Shown here: positions 25,577 through 37,431 of the stretch, piece after piece
Layout: every line of letters starts with the position of its first letter
Numbering within the stretch: the first letter of the stretch is position 1
Assembly (NCBI GenBank): GCA_015698045.1
Contig: BLAL01000208.1
Location: forward strand, 930,001-994,000
Length of the DNA stretch: 64,000 bases
From: Rhizophagus clarus
Lineage: Eukaryota; Glomeromycota; Glomeromycetes; Glomerales; Glomeraceae
Direction: 5' to 3'
The notes under the pieces: generated by a model
The model's database searches: none
Seen by the model: the letters and a program-made list of their open reading frames with translations, nothing else
Told to the model about the DNA's origin: nothing
Made by a program: the position numbers and the translations under genes

Positions 25577-27389
25577 ATGCCAAAAAAACGAAAATATTCC
25601 ACTAGAGCTAACAAAGATAAACAGTCTCAGGAATCAAATAACGAATATAATAATGAACAAGAAGGCCCAAGAAAAATCGTAAAGCAGAAAGATACTTCGC
25701 AAGCTAAAGAGCCTGCTAAAGAATCAGATACTATTAGTTCACAAGCTAAAGAGACAGCCAAAAAATTAGATACTAGTAACCAGGGATCAGATAGTGATCA
25801 AAAAGAAATGGAAGTAGTAGCGGAATCTTCGCAAACTATACCACTAGCAGAAGGTAATGATCCATATATATTTATTATGATTTGTTAAATATTATGTTAA
25901 TAAACCTTTCATAATTAATCATTTATTTTTTAGATAACACTCGAAGTATAAAGGAATATATTTCTAAACAACTCAAAACATACGGCAGACAATCAAAGCA
26001 AAGTAAGTGATAATTTCCAGACTCGAAAATTGTCGACATTTCATTTCAGTTTACATCTATTACACCTAATACAATTTACTGGGTTAATACATTAACGTCA
26101 GCTGGCGATGAACATTCTGAAATGCTTGTACTGGAAACAAATAGAGAAAATGTACGGCGCAGTAGGCCGACCACGCCAGCTGTTGAGCATGGAAGAAGCT
26201 CGTCAACTACAACTGCAGAAGAAACACCGGAGATCAATGTCCAACCTCCTAAAAGCAGAAAAAGTTGCGAGGACATGCTTATAAAACAAGGTAGGCAAAT
26301 ACGAGCTTTATATGAATTACATAAAGAGACGCTCGAAAAAGTCAGATGGATCCAGAACCAGATTAAGTTGCAAAATGAGAAAAAGAAAAAAATTGACCTA
26401 AGCGAAAAGGTCTTCAATGTAAGTTTCTAACGAAAACCTGGTGCTATTCTCTCTTATACCATCCGTCACCAAATCACAATATAATTGCAATTATTTATTA
26501 TCACACACTAATATAGGAAGGTTATAACTCGGTGTGCAATAAATCCTTTCTGGACAATATGTGACCTACCTTTGAAAATTTTAAGTTGGAGCTCGAAAAT
26601 TGGCTAAATCAACATCATCCTGATTATCTTCGTAAAGTAGGCTATAGAAAGTGGACGAACGCATTTTCAGGACGCCATCATTCTATGGTGGTTATCATTA
26701 ATAATCGTAATCATAACTGTTGTGTTTAATTTAAATTTTTCAATTATCATTATGGATTTTTTATTTTCTTTTATAGCTCATGCGAAAAATGAAAGATATG
26801 AGAGGAGTACACGTTGCAGCAGTGAAAAGCGCTATTTTTAAGGAATTTGGTCTACAATTAATAAGTGGTAATAAATGAAAAAGCCCGCAAGATATAACGA
26901 GCTGGAAAATTTACCACAAGTTAAAGAGTGTTATAATAAGTTATATGATGATAACGATAATGTAATCGAAAATATAACAAAACTCGCATTTCCCGCAATA
27001 TCTGATACTGACGAGTCATTTCAGAATATCTATATTTATACGTCAGCGATATGCGATATAGTATTGAATCCTAGCTACCCTGACGTAGAGTGCGAGAAAA
27101 AACCTCTAGAACGATGATATCGGAAATTTAAGGTATGTGGCTGTTATTTAAACCAATTTATATAATTTGAAATCTATTCAGTTAGATAAAATTCAAATTA
27201 ATACTTTATTAGGATTTATTCGAAAAAAAAGGAGGTTTTACTATACATGACGTGCAGAAGATATTGAGGGAAGAAGTTCCGGAAATCCCAAAAACAGGCT
27301 CTTTTGAAGAGGAGGAGGAAACAGATGTAATTCTCAGAGGTGATGATACATTAATGACGTTGCATGACGACTTGTTTTATGATGATTAG
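25577..27389 (+). pseudogene. Plavaka-element accessory protein, copy 2
   Basis: Starts at 25577 (MPKKRKYSTRANKDKQSQES). Visible exons: 25577-25853 (donor GTAATG); 25934 to about 26002 (NTRSIKEYISKQLKTYGR); about 26050-26418 (basic, coiled-coil-like, CEDMLIKQGRQIRALYELHK); about 26517-26700 (FENFKLELENWLNQHHPDY); about 26777-27130 (NLPQVKECYNKLYDDND, FPAISDTDESFQNIYIY); last exon to 27389 ending LHDDLFYDD. TGG to TGA in DNM-stop-PTFENF near 26563 (Trp in copy 1) breaks this copy, while copy 1 is broken elsewhere, so neither gene is intact. No known domain identified. Confidence 0.55.
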
Positions 27390-27639
27390 CAATTATTCAT
27401 AGGTTGGAAAGTGATGTTTTATTTTAAGGTGGCATACTAATATTTTATAATTAATTATAATTATTATCATTATGAATTTTATTATGAATTTTATTATTAT
27501 AAATAAATAAATAAATTTACGTTAGTAATCGCAATGAATATTTTCAATATTTATCGTTTGAATTTTCTTGATTTTTATCGTATGAAATTTTCTCGACTTT
27601 TATCGTTTAGGCTTAATTCTGATAAGTAATCATCTTTTC

Positions 27640-27840
27640 CGTATCGATACTACTCGACAAGTCCGATTATTATCGATAGATATCATGTGACCTTTCCATC
27701 GATATACATTTCTATCGATATTTATCATTTTAGTTAAATTCTGATAATTTGTCATCATTTACCCACATCGATACTACTCGACGAGTCCGATTATTATCGA
27801 TATATATCATGTGACCTATCCATCGATATATATCCCCTAA
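27640..27840. repeat. Duplicated subterminal unit in Plavaka copy 2
   Basis: A unit of about 125 bp containing ATCGATACTACTCGAC, GTCCGATTATTATCGATA and ATCATGTGACCT occurs twice in tandem here. Copy 1 has it once (about 1650-1730). It is an element-specific difference near the terminus. Confidence 0.7.
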
Positions 27841-27856
27841 AAAAATTTCCTGATGT

Positions 27857-28027
27857 AATAGTAAATTATACTTGCAGATAGTAATCATATTACCAGTAGG
27901 AGGTAGATTTATTAAAAATAAAATATTTATATACTTTTAAATATCTTTGTTTGAAAGATGAACTAGATTTACTAGTATTAGTATTAATAATTTCATCTTC
28001 TTTATTTGATTGATCACATTCTGACAT
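27857..28027 (-). pseudogene. hAT-2 transposase, N-terminal fragment
   Basis: Starts at 28027 with MSECDQSNKEDEI and a Ser-rich stretch, then YKYFIFNKSTSYW. It is cut off by the Plavaka insertion; the remainder lies beyond 21104. Confidence 0.5.
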
Positions 28028-28039
28028 TTTATATTAATT

Positions 28040-29030
28040 TAATGTATAGGGTAAGATATATAAAATTAAATTTAAAGTAAAATGAATAACAAAGTTTAAT
28101 AAAATTTAGTTTGTATTTAATAAGAAAAAAGAGAGGAAGGAAAGAAAAATAGTTTATATAAAAAAGGAGGAGTGACTGATTAATAAAATGATCTATGCAT
28201 AGTTTTTTCTGATCTGTACATAGCATTTTAAACTGCTGATCTATGCATGACCATTGATTCATATTAGAGTTCTACTAAAGCATATATTTTATCTGTCCAA
28301 GATTAAAAAAAAAACCCATATTTTAAAATATGCTCAGATTTAAAATAAAAAATTTACAGTAAGCCTCCAATGAATTAGAAAAACTCTTAATTTATTAAAA
28401 AAAATCCAGTAATAATTTCATACAAAAATCATCTAAAAAGTATAGTATTAGTGTTTACGTAACTGTTTGATACTTTTGTAAAAAAAAAAAATTTTTTATT
28501 TTTTTTGAATAAGAAAAAATAAGGAAAAGTCTAAAAGCTTGCAAGCCAGTTCATAGCTCGCAAGCTAAGCTTGAGCAAACTGTATCAAAGCTCAGCTTGA
28601 TATAAGCCAGCTTGATTGACTGTGAGTCACGGCTCAGTTCAGCTTGACATGTGTGAAGCATTAACCTTATATAGGTTAGATATTTACCAAAAGTTATTGA
28701 TTATCTGAATAATTATCCCATATGCCTTATATGAGAACTAGGATCAATAAAATGAAAACTTAAATCTGTGAAAACCATTACATTAAAATAAGTAGAATCT
28801 AAACTATTTATGAAATATAAGCGTCCAGTTGGATAAGATGAGATAATATTAAAGAAAGGAGATACTATCTGCTACTTACTTGTTAATGTGAAATAGGAAG
28901 GGGTATGGAAAATCAAAGGTAAGTAACTGATCCTACCTTTAGTCCAAGTTTTCATAAAATCTGAAAAGTAATTTTTATAAAGAATGAACCAGTTTATATT
29001 ATCTTAATGATGAATATACTCCATCAATAT
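28040..29030. other. Mixed AT-rich sequence with a GC-richer AAGCTTG block
   Basis: No gene recognised. Between about 28530 and 28670 there is a compact block with repeated GCTTGCAAGC, AAGCTTGAGC and CAGCTTGA words, distinct in composition from its surroundings; possibly the remnant of a short repeat element. Confidence 0.3.
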
Positions 29031-29039
29031 GAGAAGAAC

Positions 29040-29445
29040 TCATGTTAATAGCTGACCCAAAAAAAGTTGGGTATTCACTTCAAAGTATATTATTTGTGCA
29101 TGTTACCTATGTTATTAATAGAGAGATAAATCAAGCTATTAATTATGCCAAAAAACATAATGGCCAATGTCTTGGTAAAATTGATCAAATAAATGGTTAT
29201 AATATATATCTTTGATCTTGTGAAAATGATACATATCAATAGGAGTATCTATTAAAATACATCATGAAAAAATTCAAATAATGTCTCTTATGCCATCATT
29301 TAAATAGTGAATGCTAATGCTAATATATTTTTGAAGATCTACTAGACAAAAAATTCCCATCACATAGGCCAATTTTTTTGAAAAAAATGCATCTCGATGA
29401 ATATAATAAGGAATTATATCTTGCATTTGAATACCAGAATTCCTA
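29040..29445 (+). pseudogene. Degenerate zinc-ribbon / endonuclease-like gene fragment
   Basis: Plus-strand translation shows NYAKKHNGQCLGKIDQ followed by L-stop-SCENDTYQ-stop-EYLL...CLLC, matching the zinc-ribbon repeat plan (cluster of W.C..GH.W...WC..C) common in Rhizophagus proteins. Then comes [17 protein letters not shown] with [15 protein letters not shown], which resembles the Vsr/PD-(D/E)XK-like endonuclease region of the same proteins. Stops stand at expected Trp positions (TGA and TAG). The 3' end is cut by the GTACTATT element. Confidence 0.5.
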
Positions 29446-29508
29446 ATACTATATAGCGCTGCATATAGTACCTGGGGTACTATTCAAAAATGCAAGCCTA
29501 GATTAAAT

Positions 29509-29663
29509 GGGGTCTTTGCAATAGAAAGATACGAAACTCAAAAAAAATTTTTAATTTAATTTATATGCTAATTATGTTTTTTATATTAAAATAAGCGTAA
29601 ATTTAATATTAATTAAATTTTTAATTTTTTTTAAGTTTCGTACCTTTCTATTGCAAAGACCCC
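29509..29663. mobile_element. 155-bp MITE of the DUF7869 element family
   Basis: Starts GGGGTCTTTGCAATAGAAAG and ends with its exact inverse; GAAACT words follow inside both ends. Flanked by a 4-bp duplication AAAT (29505-29508 and 29664-29667). These termini match those of the 36232-61453 element, which has a 4-bp ATAT duplication. The inside is AT-only, nearly palindromic and non-coding. Confidence 0.85.
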
Positions 29664-30116
29664 AAATAGTACTCGGGGAGGAGGGGTATTATGTGAGGAG
29701 GAGGATACTATAAAAAGGGGGTACATTGTAAAGGGGGTACTAATCATGTGATAATATTATTAACAGTTAAGTAATCAAAAGAACTCTAACAGTTTTCAAC
29801 CGCAAAATTTAAAATAAAATAAAAAACTTCAGATGTAAAATGTAAAAATTTTGTTAATTCAGAAATTATTGTAATGATGATTGCAATTCAGATCAGAAAA
29901 AATCATGAAATTCAATCATGTTTTTCGCATTTTTATTCTGCAACTTTTATCATATAAAATAGGTTCCTGCATTCACAAATGTCCATCTGGCACGTGATGA
30001 TGTGTGATGATAACTGCGCTTTGGACTTGTAATAGTTTCCTTTTCCTAGTTAGTATGAAGAATTTTTAATTAAGCTTTAATCACTAATTATATACCGGTA
30101 TTTGATTAGTACCGGG

Positions 30117-30879
30117 TAAAGATGTGTCCGCAATACCTAATTGCGGATTAATTGCGATTTGCGATATTGCGGAACATTGCGGATTTTGAAGAATAATTAT
30201 TCGCAAATCCGCAATCGCAAATAATCTGCAAATCCGCAAATAATCCGCAACATGAATCATGTTAAGCTAATCTTCGCAATTAAATATAACCAAATTTATT
30301 TATATACTAAAAAGTGGACAATTTTGTCCATTTTGTAAACTCATGAATCATGTTAATTTAATCTTTGCAATTAAATATAACCAAATTTATTTATATACTA
30401 AAAAGTGGACAATTTTGTCCATTTTGTAAACTTATGAATCATGTTAATTTAATCTTCGCAATTAAATATAACCAAATTTATTTATATACTAAAAGTGGAC
30501 AATTTTGTCCACTTATTCGCAAATTTGCGATAATGTAAATTATTTGCGGATTTGCGGATTATTTGCGATACTATACGGATTTGCGGATTATTTGCAGGTT
30601 TGCGGATTTGCGGGTTATTTGCGGTACTATAAATTATTTGCGGGTTATTTGCGGTACTATAAATTATTTGCGGGTTTGCGGATTATTTGCGGGTTTGTGG
30701 GTTATTTGCGGTATTATAAATTATTTGCGGGTTATTTGCGGTACTATAAATTATTTGCGGGTTTGCGAATTATTTGCGGATTTGCGGATTATTTGCGGGT
30801 TTGCGAATTACTAAGCGCAATTGATTTCCAAAACCCGCAATATTGCGGATTTTGGAAATCAATTGAGGACCCATCTTTA
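30117..30879. mobile_element. hAT-type non-autonomous element with TTTGCGG internal satellite
   Basis: Termini TAAAGATGTGTCC and TAAAGATGGGTCC (inverted), 8-bp duplication GTACCGGG/GTACCAGG (30109-30116 and 30880-30887, 7 of 8). The inside contains three copies of a roughly 75-bp repeat with TGGACAATTTTGTCCA (about 30300-30510) and then a TTTGCGGGTTATTTGCGG microsatellite. The frames seen here are repeat artefacts. Confidence 0.8.
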
Positions 30880-30985
30880 GTACCAGGTTACTATTCAGAA
30901 ATACTCGAATGTAAACTTGAATAATACACAGGTACTATTTAAGAAGGGTACTATTTGAGGGGGATACTGTATGCAGCGCTATATG

Positions 30986-32244
30986 TAAAGTTGCCTGCCA
31001 AAACTCAATTGGCCAATGTCGAAATGTCGAAACCTAAAATATGTCGAAATGCCAAAATGCCAAAATAGTTTTGACACGTCGAAATTGTTGAAACTAGTTT
31101 CGATATGTCAAAACTGCTGAAACTAAAATCACAATATTTCGCAACGAGTTTCATTCATTATAATAAAAATTCAAAAATAAGAAACGTTTTACAACGTTTT
31201 TTATTAAATAATTGAAAAACTATTGCGCAATGGTTTTTTTTCTTTAAGTTAAAAATAAAAAACAGTTTGCAACATTTTTTATTAAATGCTTGAAAAACGG
31301 TTTTTTTTTAAGTTAAAAAAGCTTGAAAAACCGTTGCAAAATGGTTTTTTTCGCTTAATTCAAAAATAAAAAATGTTTCGCAACGTTTTTATTAAATAAT
31401 TGAAAAACCGTTGCGAAACGGTTTTTTTTGTTTAAAAAATCAAAAATAAAAAATGTTTCGCAATATTTTTTATTAAATACTTGAAAAACTGTTGCGAAAC
31501 AGTTTTTTTTAAGTTAAAAAAATAAAAAACGTTTCGCAACGTTTTTATTAAATAATTGAAAACCGTTGCAAAACGGTTTTTTTTCTAAATTAAAAAAAAA
31601 GCTTGAAAAACGTTGCGTTTTTTGCTTAAAAATCAAAAATAAAAAACGTTTTACAACGTTTTTTTTAAATACTTGAAAAACCGTTGCAAAACAGTTTTTT
31701 TTGTTTAAAAAATCAAAAATAAAAAACGTTTCGCAACGTTTTTTATTAAATATTGTTGTGAAATGGTTTTTTTTAAGTTAAAAAAATAAAAAATGTTTCG
31801 CAATGTTTTTTATTAAATACTTGAAAAACCATTGCGAAACAGTTTTTTTTTTCTAAGTTAAAAAAAAAAGCTTGAAAAACATTGTGTTTTTCGCTTAAAA
31901 GATCAAAAATAAAAAACGTTTTGCAATGTTTTTTATTAAACGCTTGAAAAACTGTTGTGAAATGGTTTTTTTTGTTTAAAAATTAAAAAATAAAAAACGT
32001 CTCACAACATTTTTTATTAAATACTTGAAAACTGTTGCGAAACGGTTTTTTCGTTAAATTGACAATAGTGATTGCTGTTTGATATGTATATATTATATAT
32101 ATCACGTGATGAAATAGTTTTGACAATTTCAACATGTCGAAACTATTTCGGCATTTTGACAAATCAGAAGGCCAATGTCAAAATGTCAAAATAGTTTCGA
32201 CAATTTCAACATGTCGAACTCTTTAGTTTCGGCAGGCAACTTTA
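30986..32244. mobile_element. hAT-type non-autonomous element with GTTTCGCAACG satellite
   Basis: 21-bp termini beginning TAAAGTTGCCTGCC, inverted at the two ends. Perfect 8-bp duplication GCTATATG (30978-30985 and 32245-32252). Inside, about ten units of 90-100 bp pair AAACCGTTGCGAAACGGTTT with CGTTTCGCAACG. Near both ends are ATGTCGAAA/TTTCGACAT words. Non-coding. Confidence 0.88.
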
Positions 32245-32252
32245 GCTATATG

Positions 32253-33019
32253 GTACTATTATTATAATGGTTTCTATTATTAAGAGAATGAAACTTTAGA
32301 AATACAAAAAATATGTAATTAGAAAAAGTAAGATATATATAAAGACCAAGGTATATACCTTATTGAAATTCCTTATACATATAATCTTTTCCCTTATATT
32401 AAGCTTACACTTATTGAGAAAGGATTCTTGAGTAATTTTTCCAGTTATGTCAGAGAAAATAATTTTCTTGGCAAATTTTAACAAGGTCTGTTATCCAAAA
32501 ATATATGATATATCATTAATAATAGTTCAATATGAAAATAAAGAAATTTGAGCCAGTTGAAAGGTTTGTATACTATATTAATGAAATTAAAAATGTTTAA
32601 AAATATATCTTGGTAGATGATTAAACCAGTTTTAGAACTGGGAGTACTCATAGCAAGTTAGAAGTGATTATAGTTATAATCCTATCTTACTTAATAAATA
32701 ATGGTATGGCAGGATCCCAGACATTACTAATACAACTCATAATCATGAAAAAGAGCATATTGATGTGAAATTTAGAAGCTAAAAAACATGTATTTTGCAA
32801 TTTTCTCGTCAATAAGTAATCCAAATTGGATGATCTTTTTTTAAAATGTACTGTAACTCTCAATGAGATCTACAAAATAAAAAAACGTTTATCACAATTG
32901 GTTGAATAGATGGCAAGATATCCTTAAAAAACTAAAAGAACAAATTGGCTTAATTTTGAGAAAAATGGGTAAAAAAAAAATGTAAGTTATTTTAGTAATA
33001 TCCAGGGTCCTGGTACAGC
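32253..33019. other. AT-rich spacer
   Basis: No gene recognised. A 62-codon minus-strand frame (32296-32484) has no domain and weak coding character. Confidence 0.3.
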
Positions 33020-33027
33020 TTTAACAC

Positions 33028-34107
33028 TAGGGCTCTGATCAGTTCAGTTTAGTTCAGTTTTTGCAAAAACTGATACTGAACTGAATTAATCAGTATCGGT
33101 ATTAATGATTACTGAAACTGATCAATAATTACTGAAAACCAAACCGATTTACTGAACATTTTTAATAAAAAAACGTTTCGCAACGTTTAGCAAAAAAAAA
33201 GTTGCGAAATGATTTTTTCTTATCAAATCATCCATAAAAAAACGTTTCACAACGTTTTTTATTAAAGTGACAAAAAAAACGTTGCAAAATATTTTTTTTA
33301 TATTAAATTATTTTATAAAAACGTTTCACAATATTTTTAAATAAAAAGAAAAATAATGTTGTAAAACGTTATTTTCTATATTAAATTTATGATGTAAAAA
33401 TATTTCGCAACATTTTTTACAAGTTTCGCAAAAATAATGTTGTGAAACATTATTTTTTTTATATCAAATGTTTATGTAAAAAATATTTCGCAACGTTTTT
33501 TACAATGTTCGCAAAAATAATGTTGCAAAACGTTATTTTTCATATTAAATTGTTTATGTAAAAAATGTTTCGCAACATTTTTTACAAGTTCCGCAAAAAT
33601 AACGTTGTGAAATATTATTTTTTTTATCAAATCATTTATGTAAAAAACGTTTTGCAACATTTTTTATAAGTTTCGCAAAAATAACATTGTGAAATGTTAT
33701 TTTTTATCATATTGTTTATGTAAAAAATGTTTTGCAACATTTTTTATAATGTTCGCAAAAATAACGTTGCGAAATGTTATTTTTTATCAAATTGTTTTAT
33801 GTAAAAAACGTTTTGCAACATTTTTTACAAGTTCCGTAAAAATAATGTTGTGAAACGTTATTTTTTATATTAAACATTTATGTAAAAAACATTTCGCAAC
33901 GTTTTTTTTTAACTACATTATTTAATAAAAAGACGTTTTTCTTATAAAAAAAAACATTTTTATTATCGGTAAATCAGTTCAGTAAATCGCAAAACTGATA
34001 CGACTGAAACCAAAAGTTTCAATTCGATAAATCATAAAACTGAAACTGCTCTGATACCAAAACTGGTCAGTACAGTTCAGTAATTACTGAAACTGATCAG
34101 AGCCCTA
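33028..34107. mobile_element. hAT-type non-autonomous element (TAGGGCTCTGATCAG ends) with GTTTCGCAACG satellite
   Basis: Termini TAGGGCTCTGATCAGTT at both ends, inverted. Candidate 8-bp duplication TTTAACAC/TTCAATAC (33020-33027 and 34108-34115), two transitions apart. The core is about ten tandem units of about 75 bp with CGTTTCGCAACGTTTTTTAC and GTTGCGAAACGTTATTTTT. Subterminal TACTGAAACTGA words. Non-coding. Confidence 0.75.
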
Positions 34108-34115
34108 TTCAATAC

Positions 34116-35030
34116 CAAAAAAAAAAAAAATCAAAAATATATCAGTAATTTGAATGTTTCTCAATGGCCTTTCACACTTTTAATCTGTAATCGTATTAAT
34201 TTGAAAAAACTAATGAAGTTCTTAATTTCATATTCAGAAATAAGCTTTATTAAATGTTTAAAAAGAAGAAAAAAGAGACACGTTATATCAAGAATGATGA
34301 TTTGCTATTAATTGGCTATCAACTCAAGGAGCCAAAATATTTGTATTTTAAATCAACTTATCAAATAATTACTAATAACCCAAAGCTATATCATGAAAAT
34401 ATTTTATTTTGAGCTTTAAAGTCTGATAAGATCTCCAAGGTAAATTCATTTTCTTCAGATAGGGGTACAGTGCCAATCCAAAAAAAGTGTAAAAGAAAAT
34501 TATTTCTTATTTTATAGAAGGATGTTATTATAATAGGACCCTGAACTATATTATCCTACATGCCCCTATATTTAAAAAATCTACTGATTGGATTTTAATG
34601 AAATTTATATCATTGAATTCATCTTAATGAAACAAATCTAATAGTATAAATTTTATTTTAATAACATTAATATTGACTAAGATATTTTAAATTGAAAATT
34701 TTACTATACATCATATTTGATCTAAATGAAAGATATTTAGGATCCTATTACAATGTCAGTTTGATATATATATTCTAAAGTTACTTTGACTGCCCAAAGA
34801 TAATATAAAAAAATCTCACACATGTCTACTTATTTAATGGATCATGCACTGCAGATAGATGAACTGAGCCATATTATGTATCAATATGCTAATGACTGGC
34901 GTAAATTATTGATAAGGTATTATGTAAGCAAAAATTCATTGTTTTTGATTTAATTGTACCCTACAAGCATCTACACAAGATACATGTTAGTTGGGATATA
35001 CCTCTCACTAATGAATAGAATCTGTCTCTA
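34116..35030. other. AT-rich region, no gene recognised
   Basis: No repeat, TIR or convincing frame seen. Some stretches read like old coding sequence with many stops, but no family is recognised. Confidence 0.3.
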
Positions 35031-35034
35031 TAAA

Positions 35035-35600
35035 TGCAAGTTCTTTTTCCACTTTCTGCACTTGCAACTTTAAGTCCTCAATTTTGTCTCGCAATTTCTT
35101 ATTTGTATTAATCTGCTCCCTATATTTATTTTTTATATCTAGCATAAATTTCTCAAAAGTTTGTCTATTATAATCAAGCAGATACTATGATAGTACTTTA
35201 AGCTTATTTATAACCTAGTGATTATTTTCTTCTTCATGATCGTACTTTAGCGTCTGATTTGAAGAATCCCTCTGGCCTAATCAGGGTCATTAGTTTGAAT
35301 TCTAATGTCAATAATAAATATGACTGGCAAAGCTGAAAATACATTACATTTTGACTAGCTTCAAGAATACAATACTTTTTCCTAAGACATGGTTTTACAT
35401 TTTTTCTTATTTAACAAATTTTCATAAACCTCTAATATATGTTTCAAATAAGATTCAATTTGTTCAGAAATAGATTCTAATGAAACAAGATCTTTAAAAT
35501 AGTATAAGAGTCTCTCAGACACTCTTTTAATAAGACTTTTAGGTAATCTATTAATAATACATTTATAATCAGAATGGAACATTTTATTAGAAATTTGATG
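35035..35600 (-). pseudogene. Fragment of a coiled-coil protein gene
   Basis: Minus strand: a 66-codon frame at 35582-35382 (MFHSDYKCIINRLPKS...VYENLLNKK), and a heptad-like stretch near 35100-35040 (K-V-E-K-E-L-A-F-I-E). Stops separate them. No domain identified. Confidence 0.3.
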
Positions 35601-36066
35601 ATCACATTCTGCAGGTCAGGGTGGATATAGCTTTTGATAAATTGTTTATATGATATATGAACTAAAATATCAATAAAAATATATATAAATCATTAAAAAA
35701 AAAAAAAAAAATTTATTAGATATAATTTGTATAAAAAAAAGTTCATGCAAAATTCATCTATAAACTATATATTATACACTTATATCGCAGATTGCATCAT
35801 ATATGATAAAAGATTGGTTAAACTTTGATTACATAATCATTAGTCATCAGAATAAGCAAATCATACATAGTATCTGGTTATATATATAAGTATAAAATAT
35901 GTTACAATTTTACTATGTGATCATGTATGCAACTTATATAGCTATTTATTTCGCAAAAAATAAATATAGGAGGTAGTCAATAGAATGAAGTAAATCATTG
36001 ATTTAAAAACAGTTCTTGTTATTGCTCTACTTTTACTTCTCTTCTCATATAGTCTTTGTAAAATAG

Positions 36067-36231
36067 CTAAAAAGTGAATTTTTTTGTATATTTGGATTGT
36101 ATTTGATTTTTTACTATGGTTAATTTATTAGATAATTGGCGTCTCCTATACTTTAAATAACTTATATAATCATAAAATTGATCTAGTGGGACATGATAAA
36201 GTGTATATAATCTATTAATAGAATACCATAT
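36067..36231 (-). pseudogene. 3' part of a broken gene split by the DUF7869 element
   Basis: Minus-strand frame WYSINRLYTLYHVPLDQFY followed by DYISYLKYRRRQLSNK and a stop at 36067. It is the exact continuation of the frame ending PDRKICCTVNLDI at 61458-61496 once the insertion and one ATAT are removed. Family not recognised. Confidence 0.6.
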
Positions 36232-36479
36232 GGGGTCTTTGCAATAGAAAAGACGGAAACTCAGATAAATATAATTTCGAGATAATTGAGTTTGAAAGTT
36301 TTTAATTACATGTAAACAGATCAACAATCCGCAGTAGTAAAAATAGAATTTTCTTATTATGGCAATTACTTTACTAATCTGTGTATTTATAAATAGATTT
36401 TTTTTAATATACTTTATAGAATAAATTTTTTAATAAACTTTGGCTAAGGTGTATTTCCTTTTAATTTTTATAATGTTTT

Positions 36480-37086
36480 TTATTTTCCTTTTGATTTAAA
36501 AAAAGAAATTTTCGCATTTTCTCTTCTCTCAACTTACTCAATTCCAAAGCCTAAGTCCAGCAATACCATCCTAAAAAAATGAAAAGGGAACGTTAGCAAT
36601 GCTTCCAAATCAAAAAAAAAGAAATTTTCTACTTCCCTGTCGTAACTTTGCCAAAGAAAGAATAAGACTTCCCACTATCTATATTCTCGTCCAGCAACCT
36701 TACAAAAAGAAATGTAAAAATGTTAGTAATGGTTCAATGAACCCCCTTCTTCTCAGTTTTACTTTACCTCAATTTTAAAAGTCCAGTCATGTTTTTCATC
36801 TGAAAACTCTACAAAAAAACAAAAAATAATAAATTAGTTAAAATATAAAAATACATTAAAATACAACGAAGTCCTTATACCTCAATTTCAAAAGTCCGGT
36901 CATGTTTTTCGTTTGGAAACTCTACAAAAAAGAAAAAAAATTAATAAATTAGTTAAATTTTAAATATACATTAAAAATACAACGAAGTCCTTATACCTCA
37001 CTCAATTTCAAAAGTCTGGTCATGTTTTTCATCTGGAAACTCTACAAAAAAGAAAAAAAAATAATAAATTAGTTAAATTTTAAAAA
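36480..37086 (-). repeat. Mini-exon-like array C, left part
   Basis: On the minus strand each unit reads TTTTTTGTAG, then a segment of 41-45 nt (starting AGTTTCCA, containing CATGACCGGACTTTTGAAAT), then GTATAAGGAC. Units at about 36775, 36890 and 37010, period 113-121 bp, with more diverged units upstream. The array is interrupted at 37086 by a CACTA-type element and resumes at 48867. Confidence 0.7.
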
Positions 37087-37431
37087 TACAGATCGAATCA
37101 TTGTCAATCAGATATCAATCAGGTATATACCTGATTGATGCCTATTGATACAAGATTGATAACCGATTGGTGACTATTTGGTCAAATGTCACCAATCGGT
37201 TATATAATTTCAATCAGTCATCAATCGGGTATATACCTGATTGATATCCGATCGATAACTTATTGATTTGATCAATTATCAATCAGTTATATGACAGATT
37301 AAAATTATATAACTAATTGATAATCGGTCAGGCTAACTGATCATCAATTGGTCATATGCTAGATTGATGACCAATTGAATTATGTAGCCGATTGATGACT
37401 ATTCGATCAATCGGCTATTTCAAAAATAGGG
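37087..37431. repeat. Left subterminal repeats of element 3
   Basis: Many direct and inverted copies of ATCAATCAG, CCGATTGATGA and GGTATATACCTGATTGAT. Their counterparts lie at the right end. They are typical in position and density of CACTA transposase-binding repeats. Confidence 0.8.

Larger units (their letters stand above)
21105..27856 (-). mobile_element. Plavaka-type DNA transposon, copy 2
   Basis: Ends ACATCAGGAAATTTTTT (left) and AAAAAAATTTCCTGATGT (right, inverse), with a perfect 3-bp target duplication AAT (21102-21104 and 27857-27859). Inserted in the N-terminal part of the hAT-2 gene. Carries the transposase on the minus strand (21794-24625) and the accessory gene on the plus strand (25577-27389). 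Near-identical to copy 1 but inverted, with a longer subterminal array and a duplicated subterminal unit at the other end. It is the better-preserved copy. Confidence 0.9.
29447..30985. mobile_element. Non-autonomous TIR element with GGTACTATT repeats
   Basis: Left end TATATAGCGCTGCATATAGT and right end with inverse GCAGCGCTATATG. Inside, GGGGTACTATT-like words recur near both ends (29475, 29665-29745, 30880-30970). Non-coding. It contains two nested elements (29509-29663 and 30117-30879), and a third (30986-32244) is inserted at its right edge, splitting off GGTACTATT at 32251. No clear target duplication was found, so the outer limits are approximate. Confidence 0.55.

Noticed and set aside
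28530-28670. AAGCTTG-rich block as part of a known repeat family
   Set aside because: No termini or target duplication found; composition alone is not enough.
30505-30924. Frame of 139 codons with repeated GYLRYYKLFA
   Set aside because: Translation of the TTTGCGG-type microsatellite inside a non-autonomous hAT element.
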